Origin: UBA1757 sp963617485
GTDB taxonomy: Bacteria; Bacteroidota; Bacteroidia; Bacteroidales; UBA1402
Direction: 5' to 3'
Assembly (NCBI GenBank): GCA_963617485.1
Contig: CAVEPA010000018.1
Span: 1-17,901 of the forward strand
DNA length: 17,901 nucleotides
The translations under genes and the position numbers were made by a program. Shown piece by piece: positions 5,267-13,296 of the stretch. Position 1 is the first letter of the stretch. Every line of letters starts with the position of its first letter. Below the pieces are notes generated by a model. That model ran no database searches. It was not told the DNA's origin and saw nothing but the letters and a program-made list of their open reading frames with translations.

Positions 5267-6702
5267 GCCATCCGCAAAGCCGTTTTCCCCAATACCAATT
5301 GCAGTTTCAAAGCGACCTACACTTCAACCCCAATGAGCAAATAGCCCTTATCGGCCCCAACGGCAGCGGCAAGACCTTGTTTGTCAACTATCTGCTAGGC
5401 AAGGTAGCCCTGAAGGGAGGCCAAGTGCTGCTCAGCGATGCCCACAAAGCTGAAAAACTGTCATGGAAGGCCATCCAATATATCGCCTTCAAGGATATCA
5501 TGCAGCTTTCGGCCGGCTTCGACCAATATTACCAGAAACGCTGGAATGCCACCGAAAACGAGGAATCTCCTTTGGTAAGCGAGATACTGGGCCAGGACAA
5601 AGCCGAACGCGCCCGCGAACTCTTCGGCAGTTTCCAAATTGAACGCCTGCTGGAGAAAAGGCTCATTTACCTGTCGAGCGGAGAGATGCGCAAGCTGCAA
5701 GTGACCGAGGCCCTGCTAGCCCAGCCGCAACTGCTCATCATAGACAATCCCTACATCGGGCTGGATGCTGCCGCACGCGAAATTCTCAACCAGATTCTGC
5801 AACAGCTCATCAGTGAAAAAGGCCTGCAGGTGATGCTGGTACTCTGCAACCCGCAAGACATTCCGCCCTTTATCGACCGCGTGTTGCCCATCGTTGACAA
5901 GTGCTGTCTGGAGCCCGTTTCGCGCGATGCATTCTTGCAGGACACTGCCCTGCAGCACCGCTTGTTTCCCGAGCTGGCCCGCGACCTCGACCCCGTTGCA
6001 GGAGGGCGCATGGCCAGCCATGCGCCCTCCTGCAACTACCGCTACGTCTTGCGGATGAACAAAGTGAACCTGCGCTACTACCAAAAGCAGATTCTCAAGG
6101 ACATCGACTGGGAAGTAAAACGCGGCGAGAAATGGGCCCTGCTGGGCAAGAACGGCAGCGGCAAGTCTTCGCTCTTGAGCATGGTCTGCGCCGACAATCC
6201 CCAGGCCTATGCCAACGACATCCAGCTTTTCGACCGTCAGCGCGGCAGCGGCGAGAGCATTTGGTCTATCAAAGCGAAAATCGGTTATCTGTCGCCGGAA
6301 ATGCACCACTATTACCGTCAGGATATCAGCTGTCTGAAAGTGGTGGCCTCAGGCTTTTTCGACACCATCGGGCTTTACCGCCAGCCCGTTGAAGCGCAGC
6401 TGCAAAGCGCACGCTCACTGATGGAATGTTTCGGAGCCGCTCATTTGGCCGACAAGCCCTTCCTGCAATGTTCCTACGGCGAACAGCGCCTGATACTGCT
6501 GGTGCGCGTCTTTGTCAAACAGCCGCCTGTGGTCATTTTGGACGAGCCGCTGCATGGCCTGGATGCGGGCAAAAAAAAGCTGGCACTGCAACTTATCGAG
6601 CAATACTGCCGTCAAGCCGATACCAGCCTTATCTATGTGACGCATTACGAGGAGGAGATTCCTCCCTGCGTTCATTTGCGCAAAGTGATTTCAGGGCAAT
6701 GA
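5248..6702 (+). CDS. Twin ABC ATPase, ModF-like, with a degenerate N-terminal site
   Basis: Soluble protein of 484 aa with two ABC ATPase domains and no membrane segment. Domain 1: Walker A GPNGSGKT (36-43), signature LSSGE (142-146), Walker B LLIIDNP (163-168), where the catalytic Glu is Asn, and the H-loop His position reads CNP. Domain 2: Walker A GKNGSGKS (300-307), signature CSYGEQR (408-414), Walker B VVILDEP (428-434) and an intact H-loop (VTHYEEE). Architecture matches ModF/PhrA-type proteins, whose partner is unclear. The ATG at 5248 gives a sensible N-terminus; the longer frame reads into the HAD gene in another phase. The interdomain linker (250-263) is encoded by a 42-nt perfect palindrome. 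The 3' end overlaps fmt tail-to-tail by 31 nt. Confidence 0.88.
   Translation: MPHISISHPQSRFPQYQLQFQSDLHFNPNEQIALIGPNGSGKTLFVNYLLGKVALKGGQVLLSDAHKAEKLSWKAIQYIAFKDIMQLSAGFDQYYQKRWNATENEESPLVSEILGQDKAERARELFGSFQIERLLEKRLIYLSSGEMRKLQVTEALLAQPQLLIIDNPYIGLDAAAREILNQILQQLISEKGLQVMLVLCNPQDIPPFIDRVLPIVDKCCLEPVSRDAFLQDTALQHRLFPELARDLDPVAGGRMASHAPSCNYRYVLRMNKVNLRYYQKQILKDIDWEVKRGEKWALLGKNGSGKSSLLSMVCADNPQAYANDIQLFDRQRGSGESIWSIKAKIGYLSPEMHHYYRQDISCLKVVASGFFDTIGLYRQPVEAQLQSARSLMECFGAAHLADKPFLQCSYGEQRLILLVRVFVKQPPVVILDEPLHGLDAGKKKLALQLIEQYCRQADTSLIYVTHYEEEIPPCVHLRKVISGQ
5995..6036. repeat. 42-nt perfect palindrome inside the ABC ATPase linker
   Basis: Arms 5995-6014 and 6017-6036 are perfect 20-bp inverted repeats around the 2-nt centre CA. 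They span exactly codons 250-263 of the ABC gene (VAGGRMASHAPSCN), between the two ATPase domains, so the element preserves the frame (14 codons). Confidence 0.95.
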
Positions 6703-7640
6703 TGGAAGCCGCGTAACCAGTCTTCTGCCGACATGGCTTTCTTACCGGCCAACTGAATATTTTCCAGATAGACATAACCATCGGCAACGGCTACCTTGAG
6801 GTATTTTTTCGCATCGGTGAGGACGGAGCCGCAAGCCTCGTGTTGCGCACATTCCTCGGCGCGCACACGGTGGACTTTCATCGTGGTTTCCTGTCCGTCG
6901 ATACACAAGGCGCACCAAGCCGAAGGGAAGGGATGCAAACCGCGCACCATGTTGTAAATACTACGGGCCGAACGCGTCCAGTCAATGCAGGTATTATCCT
7001 TGAAAAGCTTGGGAGCCGGACGCAAAATCTCACCTGCGGCCAGTTCCGTCTGGGGCAAAGTGGGATAATCGCCACCGGCCATCAAATCGACCGTTTGGGG
7101 TACCAGAGCAGCACCCACGGCCATCAGGCGGTCGTGCACCGAACCGGTATCTTCGTCGTCGGCAATGGCGATGCGCTCCTGCAAGATGATGTTGCCGGTA
7201 TCAATCTCGTGCTTTAGCAAAAAGGTGCTGACACCCGTCTGCGAGTCTCCATTCATCACCGCCCAATGTATGGGCGCAGCACCACGGTACTGCGGCAGGA
7301 GCGATGCGTGCAGGTTGATGCTTCCCATAGGCGGCATATTCCACACCACTTCGGGCAACATTCTGAAAGCCACCACAATCTGCAAATCGGCGTGATACGA
7401 ACGGAGCTGCGTCAGAAAGGCTTCATCTTTGAGCTTTTCGGGCTGCAACACAGGCAGGCCCACCGACAAGGCATACTGCTTTACCGGCGAGGGTTGAATT
7501 TTCAGGCCGCGGCCGATAGCCTTATCGGGCATGGTGACAACAGCCACCACCTTATAACGGGCTTCCACCAAAGCCTTCAGAGGGGCCACCGCAAAATCGG
7601 GCGTACCCATATAAACGATACGTATTTCCTTGCTATTCAT
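6672..7640 (-). CDS. fmt: Methionyl-tRNA formyltransferase
   Basis: Formylates initiator Met-tRNA with 10-formyl-THF. The 322-aa protein has RIVYMGTPDFA at the N-terminus, the basic loop TMPDKAIGRGLKIQPSPVK (36-54), the catalytic triad N109, H111 and D147, and the SLLPQYRG signature (113-120), followed by the C-terminal OB-like domain. Length is normal for the family. The ATG at 7640 is chosen because homology starts there; the frame runs upstream into the ClC gene without family likeness. Start and ClC stop overlap in ATGAATAG, pointing to coupled translation. The 3' end overlaps the convergent ABC gene by 31 nt, leaving no room for a terminator between them. Confidence 0.96.
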   Translation of the reverse strand: MNSKEIRIVYMGTPDFAVAPLKALVEARYKVVAVVTMPDKAIGRGLKIQPSPVKQYALSVGLPVLQPEKLKDEAFLTQLRSYHADLQIVVAFRMLPEVVWNMPPMGSINLHASLLPQYRGAAPIHWAVMNGDSQTGVSTFLLKHEIDTGNIILQERIAIADDEDTGSVHDRLMAVGAALVPQTVDLMAGGDYPTLPQTELAAGEILRPAPKLFKDNTCIDWTRSARSIYNMVRGLHPFPSAWCALCIDGQETTMKVHRVRAEECAQHEACGSVLTDAKKYLKVAVADGYVYLENIQLAGKKAMSAEDWLRGFHHCPEITLRK

Positions 7641-9411
7641 CTGAAAAATGCACCAGAACCTTGCGGTAAGAATTGAAGATTTTCGACTTGGACACGAAGC
7701 CAACATAATGGTTGGTATCGTCGGTGACGGGCAGGTTCCAAGCATTGGTATCATCGAAGATGCGCATTACCTGCTCCATGGAATCGCTCACCTTAAGTAT
7801 CGCCGGAGGCGTAATCATCAGCTTGCGTACCTTGAAACGATGATAAAGTTCCTGACGGAACATGATATTGCGGATATCGTCCAGATAAACCAATCCCAGG
7901 AAAATACCGTCCTTGTCGACCACGGGGAACACATTGCGGTGTGCCTTAGAGATAACCTTGACCAAATCGCCCAGATACATATCCTGATCCACCTTGTCGA
8001 AATCGGTTTCAATGACGTTTTCCACGCGCATCAGCGTCAGCACGGCTTTGTCTTTGTGGTGCGTCAGCAACTGTCCTTTCTGGGCCAGACGCATGGAGTA
8101 GATACTGTGCTTCTCGAAAATGATGATGGTGAGGAAGGAACCCACAGCCACTATCATCAGCGGCAGGAAGAAGGAATAACCGCCCGTCAGCTCGGCAATA
8201 AGGAAGATGCCCGTCAAGGGTGCGTGCATCACGCCCGACATCAAGCCGGCCATGCCCATCAAGGCGAAGTTGCCGCAGGACACGTGCGCCAGACCGAAAT
8301 GGTTGAGTACCGCAGCCACCACATATCCCACAAAAGCGCCCACGAACAGCGAGGGAGCGAAAACGCCGCCCACACCACCGGCACCGTTGGTAGTGGCCGT
8401 TGCAAACACCTTGAAGATGATAATCAGCAAGAAATACAGCATCAGCATCCCGAAATTGCTGTCGGCAGAGGCGAAGAAACCCTTATGGACCACGGCAGCC
8501 GGGTCGTTGTTAATCAGTGCCTCGATGCTGTCGTAACCTTCGCCATAGAGCGGCGGCAACACAAAGATAAGCAAGCCCAGCCCAACAGCCCCCAAGAGCA
8601 TCCGCAGCCAAGGATTTTCAATTTTCTTATACCATCCTTCGATGGTGTTCATTCCCCGGATGATATAGAGCGAGGCGAAACCGCAACAAATACCCAGCAC
8701 CAGCACCCAATGGATATTTTCCAAGTGGAAGGCGTTTTCGGCCATAAAGGCGAAGGCAGCCTGCGAACCGGAGGTGATATAAGTGATAACCGTTGCCGTC
8801 ACGGCCGATACCAACATAGGCATCATGGAGGCGGCGGTAAAATCGAGCATCAGCACTTCGATGGCGAAAATCAGACCGGCGATAGGAGCTTTGAAAATAC
8901 CGGCAATGGCACCCGTCGCACCGCAACCTATCAGTATCATCAGGGTCTTGTGGTTCATCTTGAAGAAACTGCCCAGGTTGGAGCCTATGGCGGCACCTGT
9001 CAGCACGATAGGGGCCTCAGCACCCACCGAACCGCCCAGACCGATGGTTACCGAACTGGCTATGAGCGAGGTATAGGTGTTGTGCAGTTTGATGCGTCCC
9101 TGACGGCGCGAGATGGCATAGAGTATCTTGGTAATGCCGTGGCCGATATCATCGCGCACCACATAGCGCACAAAAATTGCGGCCAGAAAGATGCCCACAG
9201 CTGGGAAAACGATGTAGAGAAAGTAGGTATGGCCCGATGAGACGATGCTCTCCACCATGTGCTGCAGCAAATGGATAAGACTCTTCAACAGCCAGGCTGT
9301 CAAGGAGGTGAGCAGGCCCACCAGCAAAGCAAGCATCAGAATAAAAGTAGATTCCTTGATGTGTTTTTCACGCCAAAGAATCATTTTCAGATACCAGTCT
9401 TTTTCTTTCAT
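7633..9411 (-). CDS. ClC-family chloride channel/transporter with C-terminal CBS pair
   Basis: Integral membrane anion channel or H+/Cl- exchanger, 592 aa. About ten or more hydrophobic segments cover residues 20-450. Selectivity motifs are family variants: GHGIT (90-94) where CLC-ec1 has GSGIP, GAEAP (130-134) keeping the gating Glu E132 (GxExP), and GGVFAPSLFVGAFVGY for the third motif. The cytosolic end (about 470-592) has two CBS repeats (VIETDFDKVDQDMYLGDLVKVI... and ...MITPPAILKVSDSMEQVMRIF). Start ATG at 9411 (MKEKDWYLKMILWREKHIKE) is followed by the first helix. It leads a two-gene operon with fmt (8-nt overlap). No clear promoter consensus was found upstream. Channel versus antiporter mode is not decided by the sequence. 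Confidence 0.92.
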   Translation of the reverse strand: MKEKDWYLKMILWREKHIKESTFILMLALLVGLLTSLTAWLLKSLIHLLQHMVESIVSSGHTYFLYIVFPAVGIFLAAIFVRYVVRDDIGHGITKILYAISRRQGRIKLHNTYTSLIASSVTIGLGGSVGAEAPIVLTGAAIGSNLGSFFKMNHKTLMILIGCGATGAIAGIFKAPIAGLIFAIEVLMLDFTAASMMPMLVSAVTATVITYITSGSQAAFAFMAENAFHLENIHWVLVLGICCGFASLYIIRGMNTIEGWYKKIENPWLRMLLGAVGLGLLIFVLPPLYGEGYDSIEALINNDPAAVVHKGFFASADSNFGMLMLYFLLIIIFKVFATATTNGAGGVGGVFAPSLFVGAFVGYVVAAVLNHFGLAHVSCGNFALMGMAGLMSGVMHAPLTGIFLIAELTGGYSFFLPLMIVAVGSFLTIIIFEKHSIYSMRLAQKGQLLTHHKDKAVLTLMRVENVIETDFDKVDQDMYLGDLVKVISKAHRNVFPVVDKDGIFLGLVYLDDIRNIMFRQELYHRFKVRKLMITPPAILKVSDSMEQVMRIFDDTNAWNLPVTDDTNHYVGFVSKSKIFNSYRKVLVHFSDE

Positions 9412-9464
9412 CTATAGAAGCTATTTGTAAGCTGTTTACAAGAAGGCAAAGAACAAGATTATTC

Positions 9465-9495
9465 TTTGAATTTGCAAGATATTGGCCTAACTTCG
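9465..9495 (+). promoter_or_regulatory. Promoter of the GH2 gene
   Basis: TTTG at 9465-9468, a 19-nt spacer and TAACTTCG at 9488-9495 (one mismatch to TAnnTTTG), ending 27 nt before the GH2 ATG. Supports the ATG at 9523 over the TTG at 9466, which falls in the -33 box. Confidence 0.6.
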
Positions 9496-9522
9496 CGCAA
9501 TGTTTTTGCCAAATTACGAACT

Positions 9523-12456
9523 ATGAACAAATTACGCTATATCCTGCTTGCAGGCATTATTCTGACACTGTTGCCCAATCTTTCGGCCGCCACCCAGCGT
9601 AGCCGCTACAACTTCAACCACGATTGGCTGTTTGCGACAGGAGACGAGCCTTCGGCCAAGGAAATCAAGTTCAACGACAAGGACTGGCAGCCAGTGAACC
9701 TGCCCGCAGCCTTCAACGAAGACCAGGCCTTTGCCCAAGACATCGCCGCGCTCGACACCAAGGTTGTCTGGTACCGCAAGCACTTCAAAATGCCCGCCAA
9801 ACACAAGCAGCAAAAGATTTTCATCGAATTCGAAGGTGCCCGTCAGGCTGCCGAGGTGTGGATTAACGGCCAATGGGTGGGACGCAACGAGAACGGTGTC
9901 ATGGCTTTCGGTTTCGACATCAGCCCCTACCTCAATTTCGGCAGCAAGGACAATGTCATTGCCGTACGCATCGACAACAGCTGGGACTATCAAGAGCATG
10001 ACAGCCAAACGCCCTACCAGTGGAACGACCGGAACTTCAACGCCAACTACGGCGGTTTGGTAAAGAACGTTATCCTGCACTGCACCGACAAGCTTTACCA
10101 GACGCTGCCGCTCATGAGCAGTCTGGGCACCCAAGGTGTCTACACTTACGCCACGCAGATGAACGTGCGCGAACGCACTGCCGTGATGAACGTGGAATCG
10201 GAGGTGTGCAACGCGGGAGACAAACCGGTAAGTTTCCACATGAATGTGGTGCTGCGCGACAACAACCGCAACATGGTGCGCGAATTTCATAGCGAAGAAA
10301 CGACGCTCGCACCGGGTGAGAAGTGCATCGTCAAGGCCTCATCGCCCATCAGCAAGGTGGCTTTCTGGAGCTGGGGCTACGGCTCGCTGTATCATGTTTC
10401 CTCGGCCCTGGTGGTGAAGGGTAAAGCCTGCGACATTGTCGAAACTACCACGGGTATCCGCAAGACAGATTTCCGCAACGGCATGTTCTACCTTAACGAC
10501 CGCGTGCTGCAACTGAAAGGTTATGCCCAGCGCAGCAGCAACGAATGGCCCGGCGTTGGCATGTCGGTAGCGCCTTGGCTCAGCGATATGAGCAACGGCT
10601 TGATGGAAAGGGGTAATGCCAACTTCGTGCGTTGGATGCACGTCACGCCATGGAAACAAGACATCGAATCATGCGACCGCGTGGGCCTTATCCAGGCCAT
10701 GCCGGCGGGCGACTCCGAAAAAGACATAGAAGGCCGTCAGTGGGAACAGCGCCTAGAGCTGATGCGCGATGCCATCGTCTATAACCGCAACAACCCCAGC
10801 ATCGTTTTCTACGAATGCGGCAACGAAAACATCAGCGAGGAACACATGGCCCAGATGAAGGCACTGCGCGACCTCTACGACCCGCACGGCGGACGCGCCA
10901 TCGGTTCGCGCGAGATGCTCGCCAGCAAGACGGCCGAATATGGCGGCGAGATGCTCTACGTCAACAAGAGTGGCAAAAAACCAGTGTTCGCACACGAATA
11001 TAACCGCAACGAAGGCCTGCGTCTTTATTGGGACGAGAAATCCTACCCTTACCACAAAGACGGCGACGGTCCGCTGCACAAGGGACAGCCCGCGCCCGAG
11101 TACAATATGAACATGGACAGCTATGCCATAGAGACCATACGGCGCTGGTACGACTATTGGGTGTGCCGGCCGGGAACCGGCCGGCGCGTCAGCTCGGGCG
11201 GTGCCAACATCGTCTTTTCCGACACCAATACGCACCATCGCGGCGAAAGCAATTACCGCAGCAGCGGCGAAGTGGATGCCATGCGCATTCCCAAGGACGC
11301 CTACTATGCCCACCAAGTGATGTGGGGCGGCTGGGTGGACACCGAGAGCAAATACTACCAACAGCATATCATCGGCCACTGGAACTACGACCCCGGCACG
11401 GTGAAGGATATCTATGTGGTATCGAATGCCGAGCGCGTGGAGCTTTTCGTGAATGGCATCAGCCGTGGTTTCGGCGAACAAAGCTATCGTTTCCTCTTCA
11501 CATTCAAGGACATCGCCTTTCAGCCGGGCAGTCTCAAGGCCATCGGTTATGATGCCCGCGGACGCGAAGTGGGCGATGCCGCCGTGCTGGAAACCGTCGG
11601 GGCCGCCAAGCGCATCAAGCTGAGTGCGCAATACTCGCACACGGGCCTGCACGCCGATGGTGCCGACATGGCCCTGGTGAACGTTGAGGTAGTGGATGCC
11701 AAAGGCCGCCGCTGCCCGCTGGCCAACGACATGATACATTTCGAGACAGGCGGCCCGGTGGATTTCCGCGGCGGCATCGCCCACGGGCGTGAAGACAACT
11801 ACGTGCTGTCCAAAGACTTACCCGTAGAGTGTGGTATCAACCGTGTGCTGCTTCGCGCTACGCGCGAAGCAGGCCCCATCCGCCTCGTCGCCACGGCCGA
11901 CGGCCTTGCCAGCGACACCTTACTGCTCGAATCGAAAGCCATCGAGGTGAAGGATGGCCTTAGCACCTATTTTCCACAAGACGAACTCTACCCGTTGCTT
12001 TGGCGGGGTGCCACGCCCACCACGGCTTCGTTCACGCTGTCGCGCATACCGGTAAGCATACGCAAGGCCGTGGCCGGCTGCAATCTCGAACAGACAGCCT
12101 TCTCCTTCGACGACAACGAAGAGACGCTTTGGAAAAACGACGGACAGACGGCCACCGCTTGGATTGAATTCCAGCCTTCACGTCAGGTGGCACTCAAGGA
12201 ATGTTGTCTGAAACTTGGCAACTTCCGCAAACAGAGCTATCGGCTGCGCATCACGGGTTTCTGCCCGCAAGAAGACGGATTGAAGGAAGTTGTGCTTTGG
12301 GAAGGCGAAACTGAAAAGAGTCTGGGCTATGTCAATCTGAGCCTCAATGAGAGCGAACCCGTGGCCAAGATACGCATCGAGGCGCTGTCGGACAACGAAA
12401 AAGCCACGCTCAGCATAGTCGAGGCGGAGTTTTATGCCCGCAACTTGGGCCACTGA
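9523..12456 (+). CDS. Secreted GH2 glycoside hydrolase with C-terminal discoidin-like domain
   Basis: Retaining exo-glycosidase of the beta-galactosidase/beta-glucuronidase superfamily, 977 aa. The ATG at 9523 opens a signal peptide (MNKLRYILLAGIILTLLPNLSA); the frame upstream contains the promoter. Order: GH2 sugar-binding domain (about 25-190, WYRKHF...EGARQAAEVWINGQWVG), immunoglobulin-like domain (about 195-310), TIM barrel (about 320-620) with acid/base E435 in ECGNENIS and nucleophile E492 in FAHEYN, then Ig/DUF4982-like domains (TVKDIYVVSNAERVELFVNG) and an F5/8 type C-like end (SFDDNEETLWKNDG...WIEF). Two perfect triloop palindromes lie in the gene (11165, 11848). It stands alone between divergent clcA and convergent ttcA-like genes (6-nt gap). 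Substrate is not predictable; plant or host glycans are plausible. Confidence 0.92.
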   Translation: MNKLRYILLAGIILTLLPNLSAATQRSRYNFNHDWLFATGDEPSAKEIKFNDKDWQPVNLPAAFNEDQAFAQDIAALDTKVVWYRKHFKMPAKHKQQKIFIEFEGARQAAEVWINGQWVGRNENGVMAFGFDISPYLNFGSKDNVIAVRIDNSWDYQEHDSQTPYQWNDRNFNANYGGLVKNVILHCTDKLYQTLPLMSSLGTQGVYTYATQMNVRERTAVMNVESEVCNAGDKPVSFHMNVVLRDNNRNMVREFHSEETTLAPGEKCIVKASSPISKVAFWSWGYGSLYHVSSALVVKGKACDIVETTTGIRKTDFRNGMFYLNDRVLQLKGYAQRSSNEWPGVGMSVAPWLSDMSNGLMERGNANFVRWMHVTPWKQDIESCDRVGLIQAMPAGDSEKDIEGRQWEQRLELMRDAIVYNRNNPSIVFYECGNENISEEHMAQMKALRDLYDPHGGRAIGSREMLASKTAEYGGEMLYVNKSGKKPVFAHEYNRNEGLRLYWDEKSYPYHKDGDGPLHKGQPAPEYNMNMDSYAIETIRRWYDYWVCRPGTGRRVSSGGANIVFSDTNTHHRGESNYRSSGEVDAMRIPKDAYYAHQVMWGGWVDTESKYYQQHIIGHWNYDPGTVKDIYVVSNAERVELFVNGISRGFGEQSYRFLFTFKDIAFQPGSLKAIGYDARGREVGDAAVLETVGAAKRIKLSAQYSHTGLHADGADMALVNVEVVDAKGRRCPLANDMIHFETGGPVDFRGGIAHGREDNYVLSKDLPVECGINRVLLRATREAGPIRLVATADGLASDTLLLESKAIEVKDGLSTYFPQDELYPLLWRGATPTTASFTLSRIPVSIRKAVAGCNLEQTAFSFDDNEETLWKNDGQTATAWIEFQPSRQVALKECCLKLGNFRKQSYRLRITGFCPQEDGLKEVVLWEGETEKSLGYVNLSLNESEPVAKIRIEALSDNEKATLSIVEAEFYARNLGH
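11165..11185. repeat. 9-bp perfect palindrome with GAA loop inside the GH2 gene
   Basis: GCCGGCCGG (11165-11173) pairs with CCGGCCGGC (11177-11185) around GAA. It encodes the RPGTGRR stretch before VSSGG, which looks like native GH2 family sequence and not an insertion. Confidence 0.75.
11848..11872. repeat. 11-bp perfect palindrome with TAC loop inside the GH2 gene
   Basis: CTGCTTCGCGC (11848-11858) pairs with GCGCGAAGCAG (11862-11872) around TAC. The 13-nt centre CGCGCTACGCGCG equals that of the intergenic hairpin at 1952-1980. It encodes LLRATREAG. Confidence 0.8.
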
Positions 12457-12462
12457 CCCCAA

Positions 12463-13197
12463 CTACGGCAGATACTGCGGATAAATATGTTGCATGGAGG
12501 CCCAAAGGCTGTCCTTCGCACCGGGGAAACGACGTTCCACATCTTCGAGCAAAGCCCGCATTTCGGGCCGATTGGAACTTTGTTCGTGCGGGCAGTTCTT
12601 AAGCTGCGGCGGATAGTTGTTCTGGCGGGCAAACTCTTGTAAATCGGCTTCATCTATCAGGCAGAGCGGTCGCAATACACGCAGTGGCATCTTGTCCAGC
12701 TGCAAAAGTGCCGGCATAGCTTGAATGCTTCCCTGAAAGAACATGTTCATCAGCAGGGTTTCCAAGAAATCGTCACGGTGATGACCCAGCACCACGCTGG
12801 CGCAACCCAGTTCCTGAGCCGTTTCGAACAAGGCCTTACGTCGGTTCCACGAACACAGAAAACATGGCGACTTGCGCGTATCGCCATTCGCATCGAAAGA
12901 GCGTTCGCGCAGCAGAAACTCCACCCCATGTGCCTGGCAATGGGCACGCAGGAAATCCGCATCGGCCTGATAGGGAATATTGCTCATGCGCACATGCAGC
13001 GCATACACCTTAAAACGCGGACGAAACACGGCCGACATATCGCCCAGCAACTCTACCAGCGCCAGGGAGTCCTTGCCGCCCGACAAACCGATAAGCAGGG
13101 CATCGCCATCGTTAATCATGCCATAATCGCGCACAGCTTTGCGCAGCAGTCTATCCAAACGATAACGCAACCTTTGCTCGGAATTGAATTTTGACAT
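12463..13197 (-). CDS. TtcA-like tRNA 2-thiolation enzyme (PP-loop ATPase)
   Basis: Member of the TtcA/TtuA family that adenylates a tRNA base with ATP and replaces oxygen with sulfur, using an Fe-S cluster; E. coli TtcA makes 2-thiocytidine at position 32. The 244-aa protein has SGGKDS (39-44), HVRMSNIP, a CxxC pair (C112 and C115 in PCFLCSWNRR), LGHHRDDFLET (138-147) and a third Cys, C202, in NCPHE, matching the three cluster ligands. ATG at 13197 is the natural start, with a -7 box at 13226-13233. The stop lies 6 nt from the GH2 stop, tail to tail. A TtuA-like or other thiolation target cannot be excluded. Confidence 0.85.
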   Translation of the reverse strand: MSKFNSEQRLRYRLDRLLRKAVRDYGMINDGDALLIGLSGGKDSLALVELLGDMSAVFRPRFKVYALHVRMSNIPYQADADFLRAHCQAHGVEFLLRERSFDANGDTRKSPCFLCSWNRRKALFETAQELGCASVVLGHHRDDFLETLLMNMFFQGSIQAMPALLQLDKMPLRVLRPLCLIDEADLQEFARQNNYPPQLKNCPHEQSSNRPEMRALLEDVERRFPGAKDSLWASMQHIYPQYLP

Positions 13198-13225
13198 GGT
13201 GGTTGTAGAAGCTGTTATTTTTTCG

Positions 13226-13233
13226 CAAAATTA
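13226..13233 (-). promoter_or_regulatory. -7 box (TAATTTTG) of the ttcA-like gene
   Basis: TAATTTTG on the minus strand, 28 nt before the ATG at 13197. No TTTG at the usual -33 distance. Confidence 0.5.
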
Positions 13234-13268
13234 AGCCATCATCTTCATAGAATAGTTGCAAGAAGCAT

Positions 13269-13276
13269 TATTTTTG
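13269..13276 (+). promoter_or_regulatory. -7 box (TATTTTTG) of the TPR/PD40-phosphorylase-mnmE operon
   Basis: TATTTTTG on the plus strand, 20 nt before the ATG at 13297, divergent from the ttcA-like promoter. No clear -33 box. Confidence 0.5.
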
Positions 13277-13296
13277 TAGGTTAAATTATCACCCCT

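Noticed and set aside
7648..9240. Plus-strand 530-codon open frame antisense to the ClC gene
   Set aside because: His/Gln-rich with no family likeness; the opposite strand has a clear ClC protein. A GC-rich codon shadow.
10753..11784. Minus-strand 343-codon open frame inside the GH2 gene
   Set aside because: Antisense shadow of the GH2 TIM barrel, with no recognisable domain.
502..12456. Pectate lyase and GH2 as parts of one polysaccharide utilisation locus
   Set aside because: They are 7.6 kb apart on opposite strands with housekeeping genes between, and no SusC/SusD or regulator is present.
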